24,105 nucleotides of DNA, from contig JAJYTJ010000046.1 in the NCBI GenBank assembly GCA_021793115.1, positions 1 to 24,105 on the forward strand, in the 5' to 3' direction. Positions 16,593 through 23,875 of the stretch are shown in pieces; the first letter of the stretch is position 1, and every line of letters begins with the position of its first letter. The notes beneath the pieces are model-generated. The model was not told where the DNA came from. It did no database searches and saw only the letters and a program-made list of their open reading frames with translations. The DNA comes from Actinomycetes bacterium. Its GTDB lineage: Bacteria; Actinomycetota; Actinomycetes; Actinomycetales; Cellulomonadaceae. A program made the translations under genes and the position numbers.

Positions 16593-17162
16593 GTGCCGCT
16601 GATCGCCGAACTGCACCGTGACCTCGACCGTGCCGGCTACTACCCGGAGCTCGTTGCGGACGTCCTCGACGTCGCGCTCGCCGACGAGCCCGTGGTCGCG
16701 CACCTCGTGCAGCCCGAGACGACGTTCGACGCCTCGGAGGTGCGCCGCCACGTCACCGTGCTGGTGCTCACGCCCACGCGGCTCGTCGTGGCGCACGTCG
16801 ACGACCACCCGGCGGACCGGGAGCACCCCTCGGCGTCGGCCGCGGCCACCACGGAGGCGGTGCCGCTGCGCGAGGTTCGTTCGGTGGCGCTCACGCACGT
16901 GGTCTCGGACCCGCAGCGGCACCACGCCGGAGACGGTCCGGTGGAGGTGACGCTCGCGCTCGGCTGGGGCTCCGTGAGCCGGATCGACCTCGAGCCCGCG
17001 GGCTGCGACGACCCGCAGTGCGACGCCGACCACGGCATGACGGGCACGCTGTCGCCCGACGACGTCGTCGTCCGCGTCAGCGCCGCCGCTGAGGGCAAGC
17101 AGGCCGTGCGGGCGGCGGTCGCGTTCGCCCGGCGGCTGTCGGCCGCCACCACCGGTCGATGA
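16593..17162 (+). CDS. DUF5998 family protein
   Basis: A 189-residue soluble protein of DUF5998, an actinobacterial family of unknown function. It has an N-terminal helical LIAELHRDLDRAGYYPELVADVLDVAL block, a beta-rich middle (HVTVLVLTPTRLVVAHVDDH) and a conserved Cys/His motif C-x4-C-x3-H in GCDDPQCDADHGMTG that may bind a metal. GTG at 16593 has GGGAGG eight bases upstream; the same stretch also gives GAGGAT six bases before the start, a possible leaderless -10. Its TGA overlaps the ATG of the phosphodiesterase gene (ATGA), so the two are co-translated. The middle part looks like a PH-like barrel, but that is a guess from strand pattern. Confidence 0.82.
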   Translation: MPLIAELHRDLDRAGYYPELVADVLDVALADEPVVAHLVQPETTFDASEVRRHVTVLVLTPTRLVVAHVDDHPADREHPSASAAATTEAVPLREVRSVALTHVVSDPQRHHAGDGPVEVTLALGWGSVSRIDLEPAGCDDPQCDADHGMTGTLSPDDVVVRVSAAAEGKQAVRAAVAFARRLSAATTGR

Positions 17163-18307
17163 CCGGGTTCGTCGACGGCCTGGTCCGGCCCGGCTCGGCC
17201 GAGCCGTGGGTCGGGCAGGTGCTGCCGGCCGTTGCCGGAGCCGTCGGCGCGGACGTCGCGGGGGCCGCCGAGGCGCTGAGCGTGCTCGGGCTGCCGCGCG
17301 CGGACCGGGTCTGCGTGGTCCTCGTCGACGGCCTGGGCCACACCAACCTCGCGGAGCGGGCCGGTCACGCGCCCTTCCTGCGCGGCCTGCTCGGCGGCAC
17401 CCACCCGCTCACGACGACGTTCCCGTCGACCACCGCGACCGCGATGGGGAGCTTCGGCACGGGCCTGCGGCCGGGCCAGACCGGCATGCTGGGCTACACC
17501 GTGCGCGACCCGGGCACGGGCCGCCTGGGCACGATGGTGTCCTGGACGGACCTGCCCGACCCCGCCGTGTGGCAGCCCGCGCCGAGCGTGCCGGAGCTCA
17601 TGATCGCCGCCGGCGTGCCGGTGACGAGCGTCGGCCCGACGAGGTTCGCCGGCTCGGGGCTCACGCGCGCCGCGCTGCGCGGGCCGGCCTACCGGGGTGC
17701 CGACACGAGCGACGACCGCGTCAATGCGGTCGTCGACGCGCTGCGCCGGCCGGGCGTCGCCTACCTGTACTGGGGCGAGGCCGACCGGACCGGGCACCGG
17801 TTCGGCTGGCAGTCGTGGCAGTGGGGCGACGTGCTGGCCGCCGTCGACGGCGCCCTGGCCGCCCTCGCGCGGCGGCTGCCGCGCGGCACCGTCCTCGCGG
17901 TGACCGCCGACCACGGCATGGTGGACCACGACCCGTCGCAGCGCTGGGACGCGGCGACCGACCCGGTGCTCTCCCGCGAGGTCGAGCTCGTCGCGGGGGA
18001 GCCCCGTGCGCTGCACGTCCACCTGGTGCCCGGCGCCGACGCGGACGCGGCCCGGGACCGGTGGCAGGACCGCCTGGGGGACGCCGCCGTGGTCGCCACG
18101 CGCGCGCAGGCCGTGGCGCACGGGTGGTTCGGGCCGGTGCGCGAGGCGATGGTTCCCGTGGTCGGCGACCTCGTCGTCGCCATGCGCGGCCGCGCCACGG
18201 TGGTGGACTCACTTTCCCAGACCCCGGAGGCGATCGCCCTGGTGGGCGTGCACGGCTCGCTTACCCCGGCCGAGATGATGGTGCCGTGGCTGGTCACGCT
18301 GACGTGA
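17159..18307 (+). CDS. Alkaline phosphatase superfamily phosphodiesterase / nucleotide pyrophosphatase-like protein
   Basis: A 382-residue protein of the type I phosphodiesterase / nucleotide pyrophosphatase branch of the alkaline phosphatase superfamily. Metal and nucleophile motifs are in order: VLVDGLGHTNL (D57), the threonine nucleophile region TTFPSTTATAMGSFG (about 85-100), WGEADRTGHRFGW (second metal set, about 203-215) and TADHGMVDHD (about 248-257). There is no signal peptide, so it probably acts in the cytoplasm. The substrate is unknown; a phosphodiester or nucleotide is the family expectation. The ATG overlaps the DUF5998 stop, and thymidine kinase starts ten bases after its stop, placing it in a DUF5998-PDE-tdk operon. 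Confidence 0.87.
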   Translation: MTGFVDGLVRPGSAEPWVGQVLPAVAGAVGADVAGAAEALSVLGLPRADRVCVVLVDGLGHTNLAERAGHAPFLRGLLGGTHPLTTTFPSTTATAMGSFGTGLRPGQTGMLGYTVRDPGTGRLGTMVSWTDLPDPAVWQPAPSVPELMIAAGVPVTSVGPTRFAGSGLTRAALRGPAYRGADTSDDRVNAVVDALRRPGVAYLYWGEADRTGHRFGWQSWQWGDVLAAVDGALAALARRLPRGTVLAVTADHGMVDHDPSQRWDAATDPVLSREVELVAGEPRALHVHLVPGADADAARDRWQDRLGDAAVVATRAQAVAHGWFGPVREAMVPVVGDLVVAMRGRATVVDSLSQTPEAIALVGVHGSLTPAEMMVPWLVTLT

Positions 18308-18317
18308 GGATGTGACG

Positions 18318-18986
18318 GTGTCCGAGCTGGTGTTCTTCTCCGGGACCATGGACAGCGGCAAGTCCACGCTCGCCCTGCAGACCGCGCACAACCACGCCGC
18401 GCGCGGCCGCGACGGTCTCCTCTTCACGCGCCAGGACCGCGCGGGCCGGGCGGTCATCTCGTCGCGCCTCGGGCTCGAGCAGCCCGCCCTCGAGGTGGGC
18501 GACGGAACGGACTTCTGGGCCGAGGTGATCGACCGCCGCCTGCACGGCGAGCCCGTCGACTACGTCGTGGCCGACGAGGCGCAGTTCTACACGGCCACCC
18601 AGGTGGACCAGCTGGCGCGGGTCGTCGACGAGCTCGGGGTCGACGTCTACGCGTTCGGCATCACCACCGACTTCCGCGCCCGGCTCTTCCCCGGCTCCGC
18701 CCGGCTCGTGGAGCTCGCGGACCGGGTCGAGGTGCTCCAGGTGAAGTCCCTGTGCTGGTGCGGCGCTGCGGCGACCCACCAGGCGCGTACGGTCGACGGC
18801 CAGATGGTCGTCGAGGGCGAGCAGGTCGTCGTGGGCGACACGGTGGCCGGGGCGAAGATCGCCTACGAGGTGCTGTGCCGGCGCCACCACATGCGGCACA
18901 TGACGCAGGCCGTGGCCCGGGCGCAGTCGCTCGAGCCGCAGACGCTGCAGGCCGCCGTCGACGGCGCCGAGGGTGCCGCAGACTAG
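18318..18986 (+). CDS. tdk: Thymidine kinase
   Basis: Phosphorylates thymidine to dTMP in pyrimidine salvage, in the cytoplasm. The 222-residue protein has the type II TK P-loop GTMDSGKST at its N-terminus, the DEAQF motif with the catalytic glutamate, the nucleoside-recognition part (FGITTDFRARLFPGS), and a zinc-binding set of CWC plus a later C-RRHH, so one of the usual four Cys positions may be His. GTG at 18318 is chosen over the in-frame GTG at 18312 because GAGGA lies seven bases upstream of 18318 but directly abuts 18312, and because it gives the usual SELVFFSGTM opening. It ends the DUF5998-phosphodiesterase operon and converges on sepH. Confidence 0.93.
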   Translation: MSELVFFSGTMDSGKSTLALQTAHNHAARGRDGLLFTRQDRAGRAVISSRLGLEQPALEVGDGTDFWAEVIDRRLHGEPVDYVVADEAQFYTATQVDQLARVVDELGVDVYAFGITTDFRARLFPGSARLVELADRVEVLQVKSLCWCGAAATHQARTVDGQMVVEGEQVVVGDTVAGAKIAYEVLCRRHHMRHMTQAVARAQSLEPQTLQAAVDGAEGAAD

Positions 18987-19002
18987 GCCGACGTCGTCGG
19001 CC
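18986..19002. terminator. Hairpin between convergent tdk and sepH
   Basis: GGCCGAC (18986-18992) pairs perfectly with GTCGGCC (18996-19002) around a three-base loop, starting at the last base of the tdk stop codon. There is no T-run. It is well placed to end both converging transcripts. The following 40 bases contain two copies of TCCGGCGGCTGC-like sequence without further structure. Confidence 0.5.
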
Positions 19003-19046
19003 GCCGCTCGTCGGTCCTGCGCCGGCGGCTGCTCCGGCGGCTGCGG

Positions 19047-20195
19047 CTACTCCGGCTTGGCGCCGAAGACGATCTCGTCCCAGCTGGGCACCTTGGCACG
19101 ACCGCGGCGCGTCCGTGGCCGCTCGTCGGCGGGCGCCGGCACGTGCGCGGGCTCGACCGCCCCCGGGGCGACGGGCACGGGCTCGGGCGTCGGCGCGGGC
19201 ACGACGACAGGACGGCGCTGGTCGCGGCCCTCGTCGCGCGGTGCGTGCCGTTGGCCGCCACGCAGGTCGCCACGCAGGTCGCCACGCAGGTCGCCGTCAG
19301 GCAGGTCGTCCGGCACGTCGTCGTGCGGAGCCACGGCGACGGGGCGCGGGTAGACGCGCGCCTGCGCGTGCGGCTCGGCGTCCACGGGGTGCGCGCCCGG
19401 CGCGTCGACCCCGAGGTCGAAGGCGTGCTGCGGGCCGAAGCCCTCGAACGCCTCGCCGTCGTCCTCGACGTCGACGGGCTGGCGGTGGCCCCGGCGCGCG
19501 GAGAGCGCGTCGAGCATCGCGCTGGTCGGGTCGACCGGCTCCGGCTCGGGCTGGGTGGCGTGCGGGGCCAGCGTCACGTCGAACACGACGTCGCGCACGG
19601 CGGCCAGGTGCCGACGCGCCACGGGCTCGTCGAGCTCGGTCTCGGACAGCCAGCGGGCCTCGTCGTCGGACGCCGTGAGCACCCGGCCGGACGTGTCGAA
19701 CGCCCACTGCGCCTCGTGCGGCTCACCGGCCACCTCGAAGCGCGCGAGCACGGACCACGGCAGCGACCCTTCGCGCGCCGCGTCCCACGACAGGCTGCCG
19801 ACGTCGACGCCGCGGGCGGCGAGCCGGTCCGTGACCAGGTCTCCCAGCGTGGGGGCCCCGGCCTCGCGCCGCACCGGGTTCTGGCGCGCGAGCTCCGCGA
19901 CGTACTCGCGCTCGGCAATGACCGGGCCCTCGTAGCGGCGCACGGCGACGAGCGGCAGGCCCGCGGAGTCCGCGACCTCCTGCGCCGTGGCGCCGGCGCG
20001 GATGCGGGCCTGGATCTCGCGCGGCGACATCGCGCTGGCCTGCTCGGCGCGCAGCTGCTCCAGCTGGGGACGGTCACGGCGCACCGCGGCGCGCAGCGGC
20101 TCGTCGATCCGCAGCCGGTACTGCTGGCCGTCGGAGGTGGCCAGGATCAGGTGCTCGCCGTCGTCGTGCAGACCCACCAGCTCGACCTCGCCCAT
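19047..20195 (-). CDS. sepH: Cell division protein SepH (DUF3071)
   Basis: SepH is an actinobacterial division protein that binds FtsZ and promotes filament assembly at the septum. The 382-residue protein has the N-terminal DUF3071 domain with the opening VELVGLHDDGEHLIL, a helix-turn-helix-like element (about residues 57-87, MSPREIQARIRAGATAQEVADSAGL shortened here to its span), a long acidic/Pro-rich disordered linker (about 215-360) and the conserved C-terminal motif KVPSWDEIVFG (368-378), which supports the assignment. The linker contains three GDLR units coded by a perfect 12-bp tandem repeat. The ATG at 20195 has GGGAGG five bases upstream. It is transcribed divergently from the inositol-monophosphatase-family gene. 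Confidence 0.92.
   Translation of the reverse strand: MGEVELVGLHDDGEHLILATSDGQQYRLRIDEPLRAAVRRDRPQLEQLRAEQASAMSPREIQARIRAGATAQEVADSAGLPLVAVRRYEGPVIAEREYVAELARQNPVRREAGAPTLGDLVTDRLAARGVDVGSLSWDAAREGSLPWSVLARFEVAGEPHEAQWAFDTSGRVLTASDDEARWLSETELDEPVARRHLAAVRDVVFDVTLAPHATQPEPEPVDPTSAMLDALSARRGHRQPVDVEDDGEAFEGFGPQHAFDLGVDAPGAHPVDAEPHAQARVYPRPVAVAPHDDVPDDLPDGDLRGDLRGDLRGGQRHAPRDEGRDQRRPVVVPAPTPEPVPVAPGAVEPAHVPAPADERPRTRRGRAKVPSWDEIVFGAKPE
19259..19294 (-). repeat. Perfect 12-bp tandem triplication inside sepH
   Basis: On the plus strand CACGCAGGTCGC occurs three times without change; on the coding strand it encodes Gly-Asp-Leu-Arg units at about residues 301-313, in the disordered linker. A diverged unit (DDLPDGDL) flanks it, so the array probably grew by slippage. 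Confidence 0.85.
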
Positions 20196-20294
20196 GGAGC
20201 CTCCCTTCGCGGTGTCCAGGTTCTCACCCGATCGGGCGTGGGACGTGCACCTCGGCCCGGTGTGGCGTGGGGCAGCCGGGGGCCGGAGCGCCGC

Positions 20295-20336
20295 GGGGGG
20301 AGGGGCGGGAAGGAGACGTGGGGAGGGACGTGGGGG
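20295..20336 (+). promoter_or_regulatory. G-rich tract with quadruplex potential upstream of the IMPase-family gene
   Basis: Six runs of three or more G lie within 42 bases (20295-20300, 20302-20305, 20307-20309, 20320-20323, 20325-20327, 20332-20336), on the coding strand just before the start codon. One ten-base loop is longer than the classical limit. Near-identical GACGTGGGGAGG and GACGTGGGGGAGG units (20315-20339) form a short tandem repeat. The last unit also supplies the ribosome site. Confidence 0.4.
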
Positions 20337-20348
20337 AGGATGGGCCGC

Positions 20349-21191
20349 GTGACGACCGTGGATGTAGACGTGGCGGACCTGATGGCGGTCGCCGAGCGGG
20401 TGGCGCGCGAGGCGGGCACGCTGGTGTCGCAGGGGCGGCCCGACCGGGTGACGGTCGCGGCGACCAAGTCGAGCCCGCAGGACGTCGTCACGGCGATGGA
20501 CTACGCGTCCGAGGAGCTGGTGCGGCGCCGGCTGGCCGAGCTGCGGCCCGACGACGGCGTGCTGGGGGAGGAGCGCGGCTTCGTGGCGGGCGGCAGCGGC
20601 GTCACGTGGGTGGTCGACCCGATCGACGGGACCGTCAACTACCTCTACGGGCAGCCGGCCTACGCGGTGTCGGTCGCCGCGGTCGCCGCGGCGGACACCG
20701 GGGCGCCCGACCCGCTGACGTGGACCGTCCTGGCCTCGTGCGTGCACGCGCCGTCGCTCGGCCTCACGTACACGGCCGCGCGCGGCCGCGGCGCGTTCCG
20801 CGACGGTGTGCGCCTGACGATGGGCCCGGGGCCGGACGACCTGGCGGGCTGCCTGCTCGGCACCGGTTTCGGCTACCTGGAGCGCCGCCGGGCCGCGCAG
20901 GGGCGCGTCGTGGCGGCGCTGCTGCCGCGGGTGCGCGACATCCGCCGCATCGGCTCGGCCGCGGTGGACCTGTGCTCGGTCGCGGCGGGAGCGCTCGACG
21001 CGCACTACGAGCGTGGTCTGCAGCCGTGGGACCTGGCGGGGGCGTCGCTCGTCGTGACCGAGGCCGGCGGGGTGGTCGCCGGCCTGCGCGGCCGGCCCGC
21101 CAGCGACGCGATGACCGTGGCCGGCCCGGCCGCCGTGGTGGCGCGTCTGACGGCCCTCCTCGAGGAGCTCGGCGCAGATTCCGACGCCTGA
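20349..21191 (+). CDS. Inositol monophosphatase family protein
   Basis: A Mg2+-dependent sugar/inositol phosphatase of the IMPase-FBPase-PAP family, 280 residues, cytoplasmic. Metal ligands are visible in GEERG (Glu), DPIDGTVNY (the WVVDPIDGT signature) and the C-terminal [17 protein letters not shown]. The substrate could be inositol-1-phosphate, histidinol phosphate or another phosphate ester; the sequence does not decide. GTG at 20349 is chosen because GGGGAGG lies nine bases upstream; the ATG at 20340 directly abuts that ribosome site and would not be served by it. The alternative adds only three residues. It is divergent from sepH across a G-rich 150-base region and ends before a 158-base gap. 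Confidence 0.88.
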   Translation: MTTVDVDVADLMAVAERVAREAGTLVSQGRPDRVTVAATKSSPQDVVTAMDYASEELVRRRLAELRPDDGVLGEERGFVAGGSGVTWVVDPIDGTVNYLYGQPAYAVSVAAVAAADTGAPDPLTWTVLASCVHAPSLGLTYTAARGRGAFRDGVRLTMGPGPDDLAGCLLGTGFGYLERRRAAQGRVVAALLPRVRDIRRIGSAAVDLCSVAAGALDAHYERGLQPWDLAGASLVVTEAGGVVAGLRGRPASDAMTVAGPAAVVARLTALLEELGADSDA

Positions 21192-21197
21192 GCGCAC

Positions 21198-21219
21198 GCC
21201 CGGTGGACACCTGCCGGGC
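21198..21219 (+). terminator. Weak hairpin after the IMPase-family gene
   Basis: GCCCGG (21198-21203) pairs with CCGGGC (21214-21219) around a ten-base loop, just past the stop at 21191. There is no T-run. The rest of this 158-base gap, up to 21349, holds a locally A-rich patch around 21280-21290 and the DUF4193 leader; I see no confident promoter hexamers there (CACAAT at 21249-21254 is the best, weak -10 candidate). Confidence 0.3.
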
Positions 21220-21349
21220 CGTCGTTCGCGCTCCCCGGCGACATGGTGCACAATCCCTCCGCGCAGTGCGCCGGAGCCGGGAACAAAACCCCACCCGCGG
21301 CGCTTGAGCACCCGTACCACCCAAGACCAGACACGGAATGCGAGCCCCC

Positions 21350-21649
21350 ATGGCGACCGACTACGACGCACCGCGCAAGCTCGAGGAAGACCTCACCGAG
21401 GACTCCCTCCAGGAGCTGCAGGCTCGCCGCTCGGACAAGAACTCGGGTGTGGTGGACGAGGACGAGACCGAGGCGGCCGAAGGCTTCGAGCTGCCGGGCG
21501 CCGACCTGTCCGGCGAGGAGCTGTCGGTGCGGGTCCTGCCGCGGCAGGCCGACGAGTTCACCTGCTCCCGCTGCTTCCTGGTGCACCACCGCAGCCAGCT
21601 GGCGTACGAGCGCGACGGCCAGCCCGTCTGCACGGAGTGCGCGGCCTGA
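21350..21649 (+). CDS. DUF4193 family zinc-ribbon protein
   Basis: A 99-residue acidic protein of DUF4193, a small actinobacterial family of unknown function. The N-terminal two thirds is highly charged ([20 protein letters not shown] and [23 protein letters not shown]), probably disordered. The C-terminus forms a zinc ribbon with CSRC and CTEC, about 24 residues apart. The ATG at 21350 matches the usual [10 protein letters not shown] opening; no strong Shine-Dalgarno sequence precedes it. It is a single-gene unit ended by a strong hairpin. An acidic tail plus a zinc ribbon is typical of small RNA polymerase or ribosome binders, but that is only analogy. Confidence 0.88.
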   Translation: MATDYDAPRKLEEDLTEDSLQELQARRSDKNSGVVDEDETEAAEGFELPGADLSGEELSVRVLPRQADEFTCSRCFLVHHRSQLAYERDGQPVCTECAA

Positions 21650-21667
21650 CGCCCCGCACCCCCAGCG

Positions 21668-21695
21668 CGGCCGGTTCCCCCGCGGGAGCCGGCCG
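21668..21695. terminator. Strong bidirectional terminator between DUF4193 and DUF3093 genes
   Basis: A 12-pair stem (CGGCCGGTTCCC at 21668-21679 with GGGAGCCGGCCG at 21684-21695, one G-T pair) closes a four-base loop and is followed by TTGT. It sits between two converging genes and is the best terminator in the window. Confidence 0.75.
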
Positions 21696-21711
21696 TTGTC
21701 GTGCCCGGGCC

Positions 21712-22173
21712 TCAGGCCGCCGAGGTGGCCTCGGCGAGCGCCGCCACGAAGGCGTGCGGGAGGCGGGTGGACACGATCCAGTAGGGCGTCGGGTCCTGCG
21801 GGTCGACGACCTCCAGCCGCACGCCCGAGTGGATCCAGCCGCGCAGGCACACGTAGGCGCGCGCGTCGAGGTCCGGGCCGAGCGCCTCGCGCAGCGCCTC
21901 GCCGACGAGTGGGGTGGCGCCGCCGAGCAGGGACAACGGGATGTGCGCCGACCCCGCCCGCAGCTCGCCGTCCACGATCTGGACGCGCGGCGTCAGCGCC
22001 GCGGCGACCACGAGCGCCAGCAGCACCCCCGCGGCACCCACGGCCCACGCCAGGGCGACGTTGATCGGGAACAGCACCAGTCCGACGAGCGCGCCCAGCC
22101 CCGCCGCGACGAGCCACCCGGTGGGACCTGGCCACAGGCGCTCGTGAAAGCCCTCGTTCACGGGCGCAAGCAT
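21712..22173 (-). CDS. DUF3093 family membrane protein
   Basis: A 153-residue protein of DUF3093, unknown function, actinobacterial. The N-terminal [11 protein letters not shown] opening is followed by two adjacent hydrophobic helices (about residues 19-61) and a soluble beta-rich domain with [18 protein letters not shown] and the closing [13 protein letters not shown] motif typical of the family. The soluble part is a possible PH-like fold, inferred from strand pattern. ATG at 22173 is used; an in-frame GTG at 22161 just before the NEGF block is an alternative, and neither has a clear ribosome site. It is divergent from dut; in my recollection DUF3093 lies next to dut in many actinobacteria. 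Confidence 0.83.
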   Translation of the reverse strand: MLAPVNEGFHERLWPGPTGWLVAAGLGALVGLVLFPINVALAWAVGAAGVLLALVVAAALTPRVQIVDGELRAGSAHIPLSLLGGATPLVGEALREALGPDLDARAYVCLRGWIHSGVRLEVVDPQDPTPYWIVSTRLPHAFVAALAEATSAA

Positions 22174-22213
22174 CGCATCGCCGGGGATCGGCGTGAACCC
22201 GGCCGGCAGCAGG

Positions 22214-22219
22214 TAGGGT
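22214..22219 (+). promoter_or_regulatory. Predicted -10 box of a leaderless promoter for dut
   Basis: TAGGGT followed by eight bases and the GTG start at 22228, without a Shine-Dalgarno sequence. It lies in the 54-bp divergent region with the DUF3093 gene. Confidence 0.45.
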
Positions 22220-22227
22220 CGGCCACC

Positions 22228-22713
22228 GTGACCGAGCCCAGCATCGAGGTGCTCATCCGGCGCCTCGACCCCGAGCTCCCGCTCCCCGCCTACGCGCACC
22301 CCGGCGACGCGGGCGCCGACCTCGTCACCCGCGTCGACGTGACGATCGCGCCCGGCGAGCGCGTGACGGTCCCGACGGGCGTCGCGATCGCCCTGCCGGA
22401 CGGCTTCGCGGCGTTCGTGCACCCGCGCTCGGGCCTGGCGGCGCGGCACGGCCTGACGATCGTCAACGCCCCCGGCACCGTGGACGCCGGCTACCGCGGC
22501 GAGATCGCCGTCACGCTGCTCAACACGGACGCCGCCGAGGCGGTCGTGCTGCACCGGGGCGACCGCGTCGCCCAGCTCGTCGTGCAGCGTGTGGAACGGG
22601 CGCGGTTCGTCGAAGCCGAGCGGCTGCCCGGCTCGCACCGGGGCGACGGCGGCTTCGGCTCGAGCGGCGGCTGGTCCGCACCCCTCCCGCCGACGAGCGA
22701 CACTGGACACTGA
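22228..22713 (+). CDS. dut: Deoxyuridine 5'-triphosphate nucleotidohydrolase (dUTPase)
   Basis: Hydrolyses dUTP to dUMP and pyrophosphate, preventing uracil incorporation and supplying dUMP for thymidylate synthesis; a cytoplasmic homotrimer. At 161 residues all five trimeric dUTPase motifs are present: HPGDAGADL (1), [11 protein letters not shown] (2), [14 protein letters not shown] (3), [11 protein letters not shown] (4) and [13 protein letters not shown] (5), the last being the mobile C-terminal lid. The GTG start is supported by the TAGGGT box eight bases upstream. The DUF3710 gene follows after 53 bases, so dut-DUF3710-OB-DUF3159 may be one transcript. Confidence 0.96.
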   Translation: MTEPSIEVLIRRLDPELPLPAYAHPGDAGADLVTRVDVTIAPGERVTVPTGVAIALPDGFAAFVHPRSGLAARHGLTIVNAPGTVDAGYRGEIAVTLLNTDAAEAVVLHRGDRVAQLVVQRVERARFVEAERLPGSHRGDGGFGSSGGWSAPLPPTSDTGH

Positions 22714-22766
22714 CGCACACCGCGTGACGGATGCGTGCCGAGCACGCCAGGAGGAGACGAAGCATC

Positions 22767-23504
22767 GTGGCCCTGTTCCGGCGTGGCGCCAAGAACGCCA
22801 CCACCGACGACGTGGCACCCGACGAGACCGCACCCGTCACCGACGGGACCGAGCCGGGACCGTCGGACGAACCCGAGACGGCCCGCCCCGGCGGCCCGTG
22901 GGACGTCGAGGACGACGCACCCGACCTTGCCCGGGTGGACCTGGGCGCCGTGCGCATCCCCGGCCTCCAGGGGATGGAGCTGCGGATGGAGGTGGACCAG
23001 GGGTCGGGCGTCATCACCGGCGTGTCGATCTCGCTCGACGAGTCGATGCTCCAGGTCCAGGCGTTCGCGGCGCCGCGCAGCGAGGGGATCTGGGACGAGA
23101 TCCGCGGCGAGATCGCGCAGTCGATCGGCCAGCAGGGCGGGACCGTCGACGACCTGCCGGGCCCGTTCGGCCGGGAGCTGCTCGCGCGGATGCCCGTCCG
23201 CACGCCCGAGGGCCGCACGGGCCATCGCCCCGCGCGGTTCATCGGCGCCGACGGCCCCCGCTGGTTCCTGCGCGGCGTCATGACGGGCAAGGCCGCGGTG
23301 GAGCCCGCCGCCGCGGAACGGTTGGAGCAGGTGTTCGCGCAGATCGTCGTCGTGCGCGGCACCGAGGCCCGCCCCCCGCGCGACCTGCTGGCCCTGCGTC
23401 TGCCCGGCGACGCACCCGTCATCGGCACGGTGGACCCGGACGAACGCCCGGAGCCCGACTTCGACCCGCTCGCGCGTGGTCCCGAGATCACGGAGATCCG
23501 TTGA
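22767..23504 (+). CDS. DUF3710 family protein
   Basis: A 245-residue protein of DUF3710, an actinobacterial family of unknown function. A short basic start (VALFRRGAK) and a disordered acidic segment (about residues 10-45) precede a compact domain beginning at PWDVEDD with VDLGAVRIPGLQGMELRMEV, followed by LQVQAFAAPRSEGIWDEIRGEI and RFIGADGPRWFLRGVMTG. No catalytic motif or membrane segment is visible. GTG at 22767 has GGAGGAG ten bases upstream. It precedes the OB-fold gene by two bases, so they are surely cotranscribed. The W-x-L-R-G motif recalls proteins that sense or bind small ligands, but I cannot assign a function. Confidence 0.88.
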   Translation: MALFRRGAKNATTDDVAPDETAPVTDGTEPGPSDEPETARPGGPWDVEDDAPDLARVDLGAVRIPGLQGMELRMEVDQGSGVITGVSISLDESMLQVQAFAAPRSEGIWDEIRGEIAQSIGQQGGTVDDLPGPFGRELLARMPVRTPEGRTGHRPARFIGADGPRWFLRGVMTGKAAVEPAAAERLEQVFAQIVVVRGTEARPPRDLLALRLPGDAPVIGTVDPDERPEPDFDPLARGPEITEIR

Positions 23505-23506
23505 CC

Positions 23507-23875
23507 ATGGGCTTCAAGCAGCGGCTGCACCAGGTGCTGGCGTCGCGCGCCGAGATCGAGGCCGACGAGGAGCGCGAGCAGTCCGCGCGCGCCGTGGGGT
23601 GCACCCCCGTCGCGGACCTGCGGGACCGCTCGCGCGTCACCGTCTCTGGCGTGCTGCGCTCCGTGACCCTGCGTCCCCGCGAGGGCGTGCCCGCGCTCGA
23701 GGCGGAGCTGTACGACGGCAGCGGCTCGCTGGAGCTCGTGTGGCTGGGCCGGCGCGAGATCCACGGCGTCGAGCCCGGCCGGCGGCTGCGCGCCGAGGGT
23801 CTCGTCTGCGACGTCGACGGGCGCCGCACGGTGTTCAACCCCCGCTACGAGCTGACGCCGCGCCCCGGTGAGTGA
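23507..23875 (+). CDS. OB-fold nucleic-acid-binding domain protein
   Basis: A 122-residue protein with a basic amphipathic N-terminal helix (MGFKQRLHQVLASRAEIEADEE, about 22 residues, not fully listed elsewhere) followed by a single OB fold: RSRVTVSGVLRSVTL, LEAELYDGSGSLELVWLGRREI, GVEPGRRLRAEGLV and a closing strand with FNPRYEL. The DGSG-L-L-WLG pattern is that of the RecG/aspartyl-tRNA-synthetase-like OB anticodon fold, so single-stranded DNA or RNA binding is likely, but no partner is visible. It starts two bases after DUF3710 and overlaps DUF3159 by eight bases, a strong sign of joint expression with a membrane protein. Confidence 0.85.
   Translation: MGFKQRLHQVLASRAEIEADEEREQSARAVGCTPVADLRDRSRVTVSGVLRSVTLRPREGVPALEAELYDGSGSLELVWLGRREIHGVEPGRRLRAEGLVCDVDGRRTVFNPRYELTPRPGE

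Noticed and set aside
18310..18314. ATG at 18310 and GTG at 18312 as thymidine kinase starts
   Set aside because: The ATG is out of frame with tdk, and the GTG at 18312 has its Shine-Dalgarno sequence only a base or so away; GTG 18318 has proper spacing and gives the usual N-terminus.
19259..19294. Tandem 12-mers considered as iterons or a CRISPR-like array
   Set aside because: They are contiguous without spacers, number only three, and are in frame within sepH, coding GDLR units.
20340..20342. ATG at 20340 as the IMPase-family start
   Set aside because: GGGGAGG directly abuts this ATG, leaving no spacing; GTG 20349 is better placed. The difference is three residues, so the choice stays uncertain.
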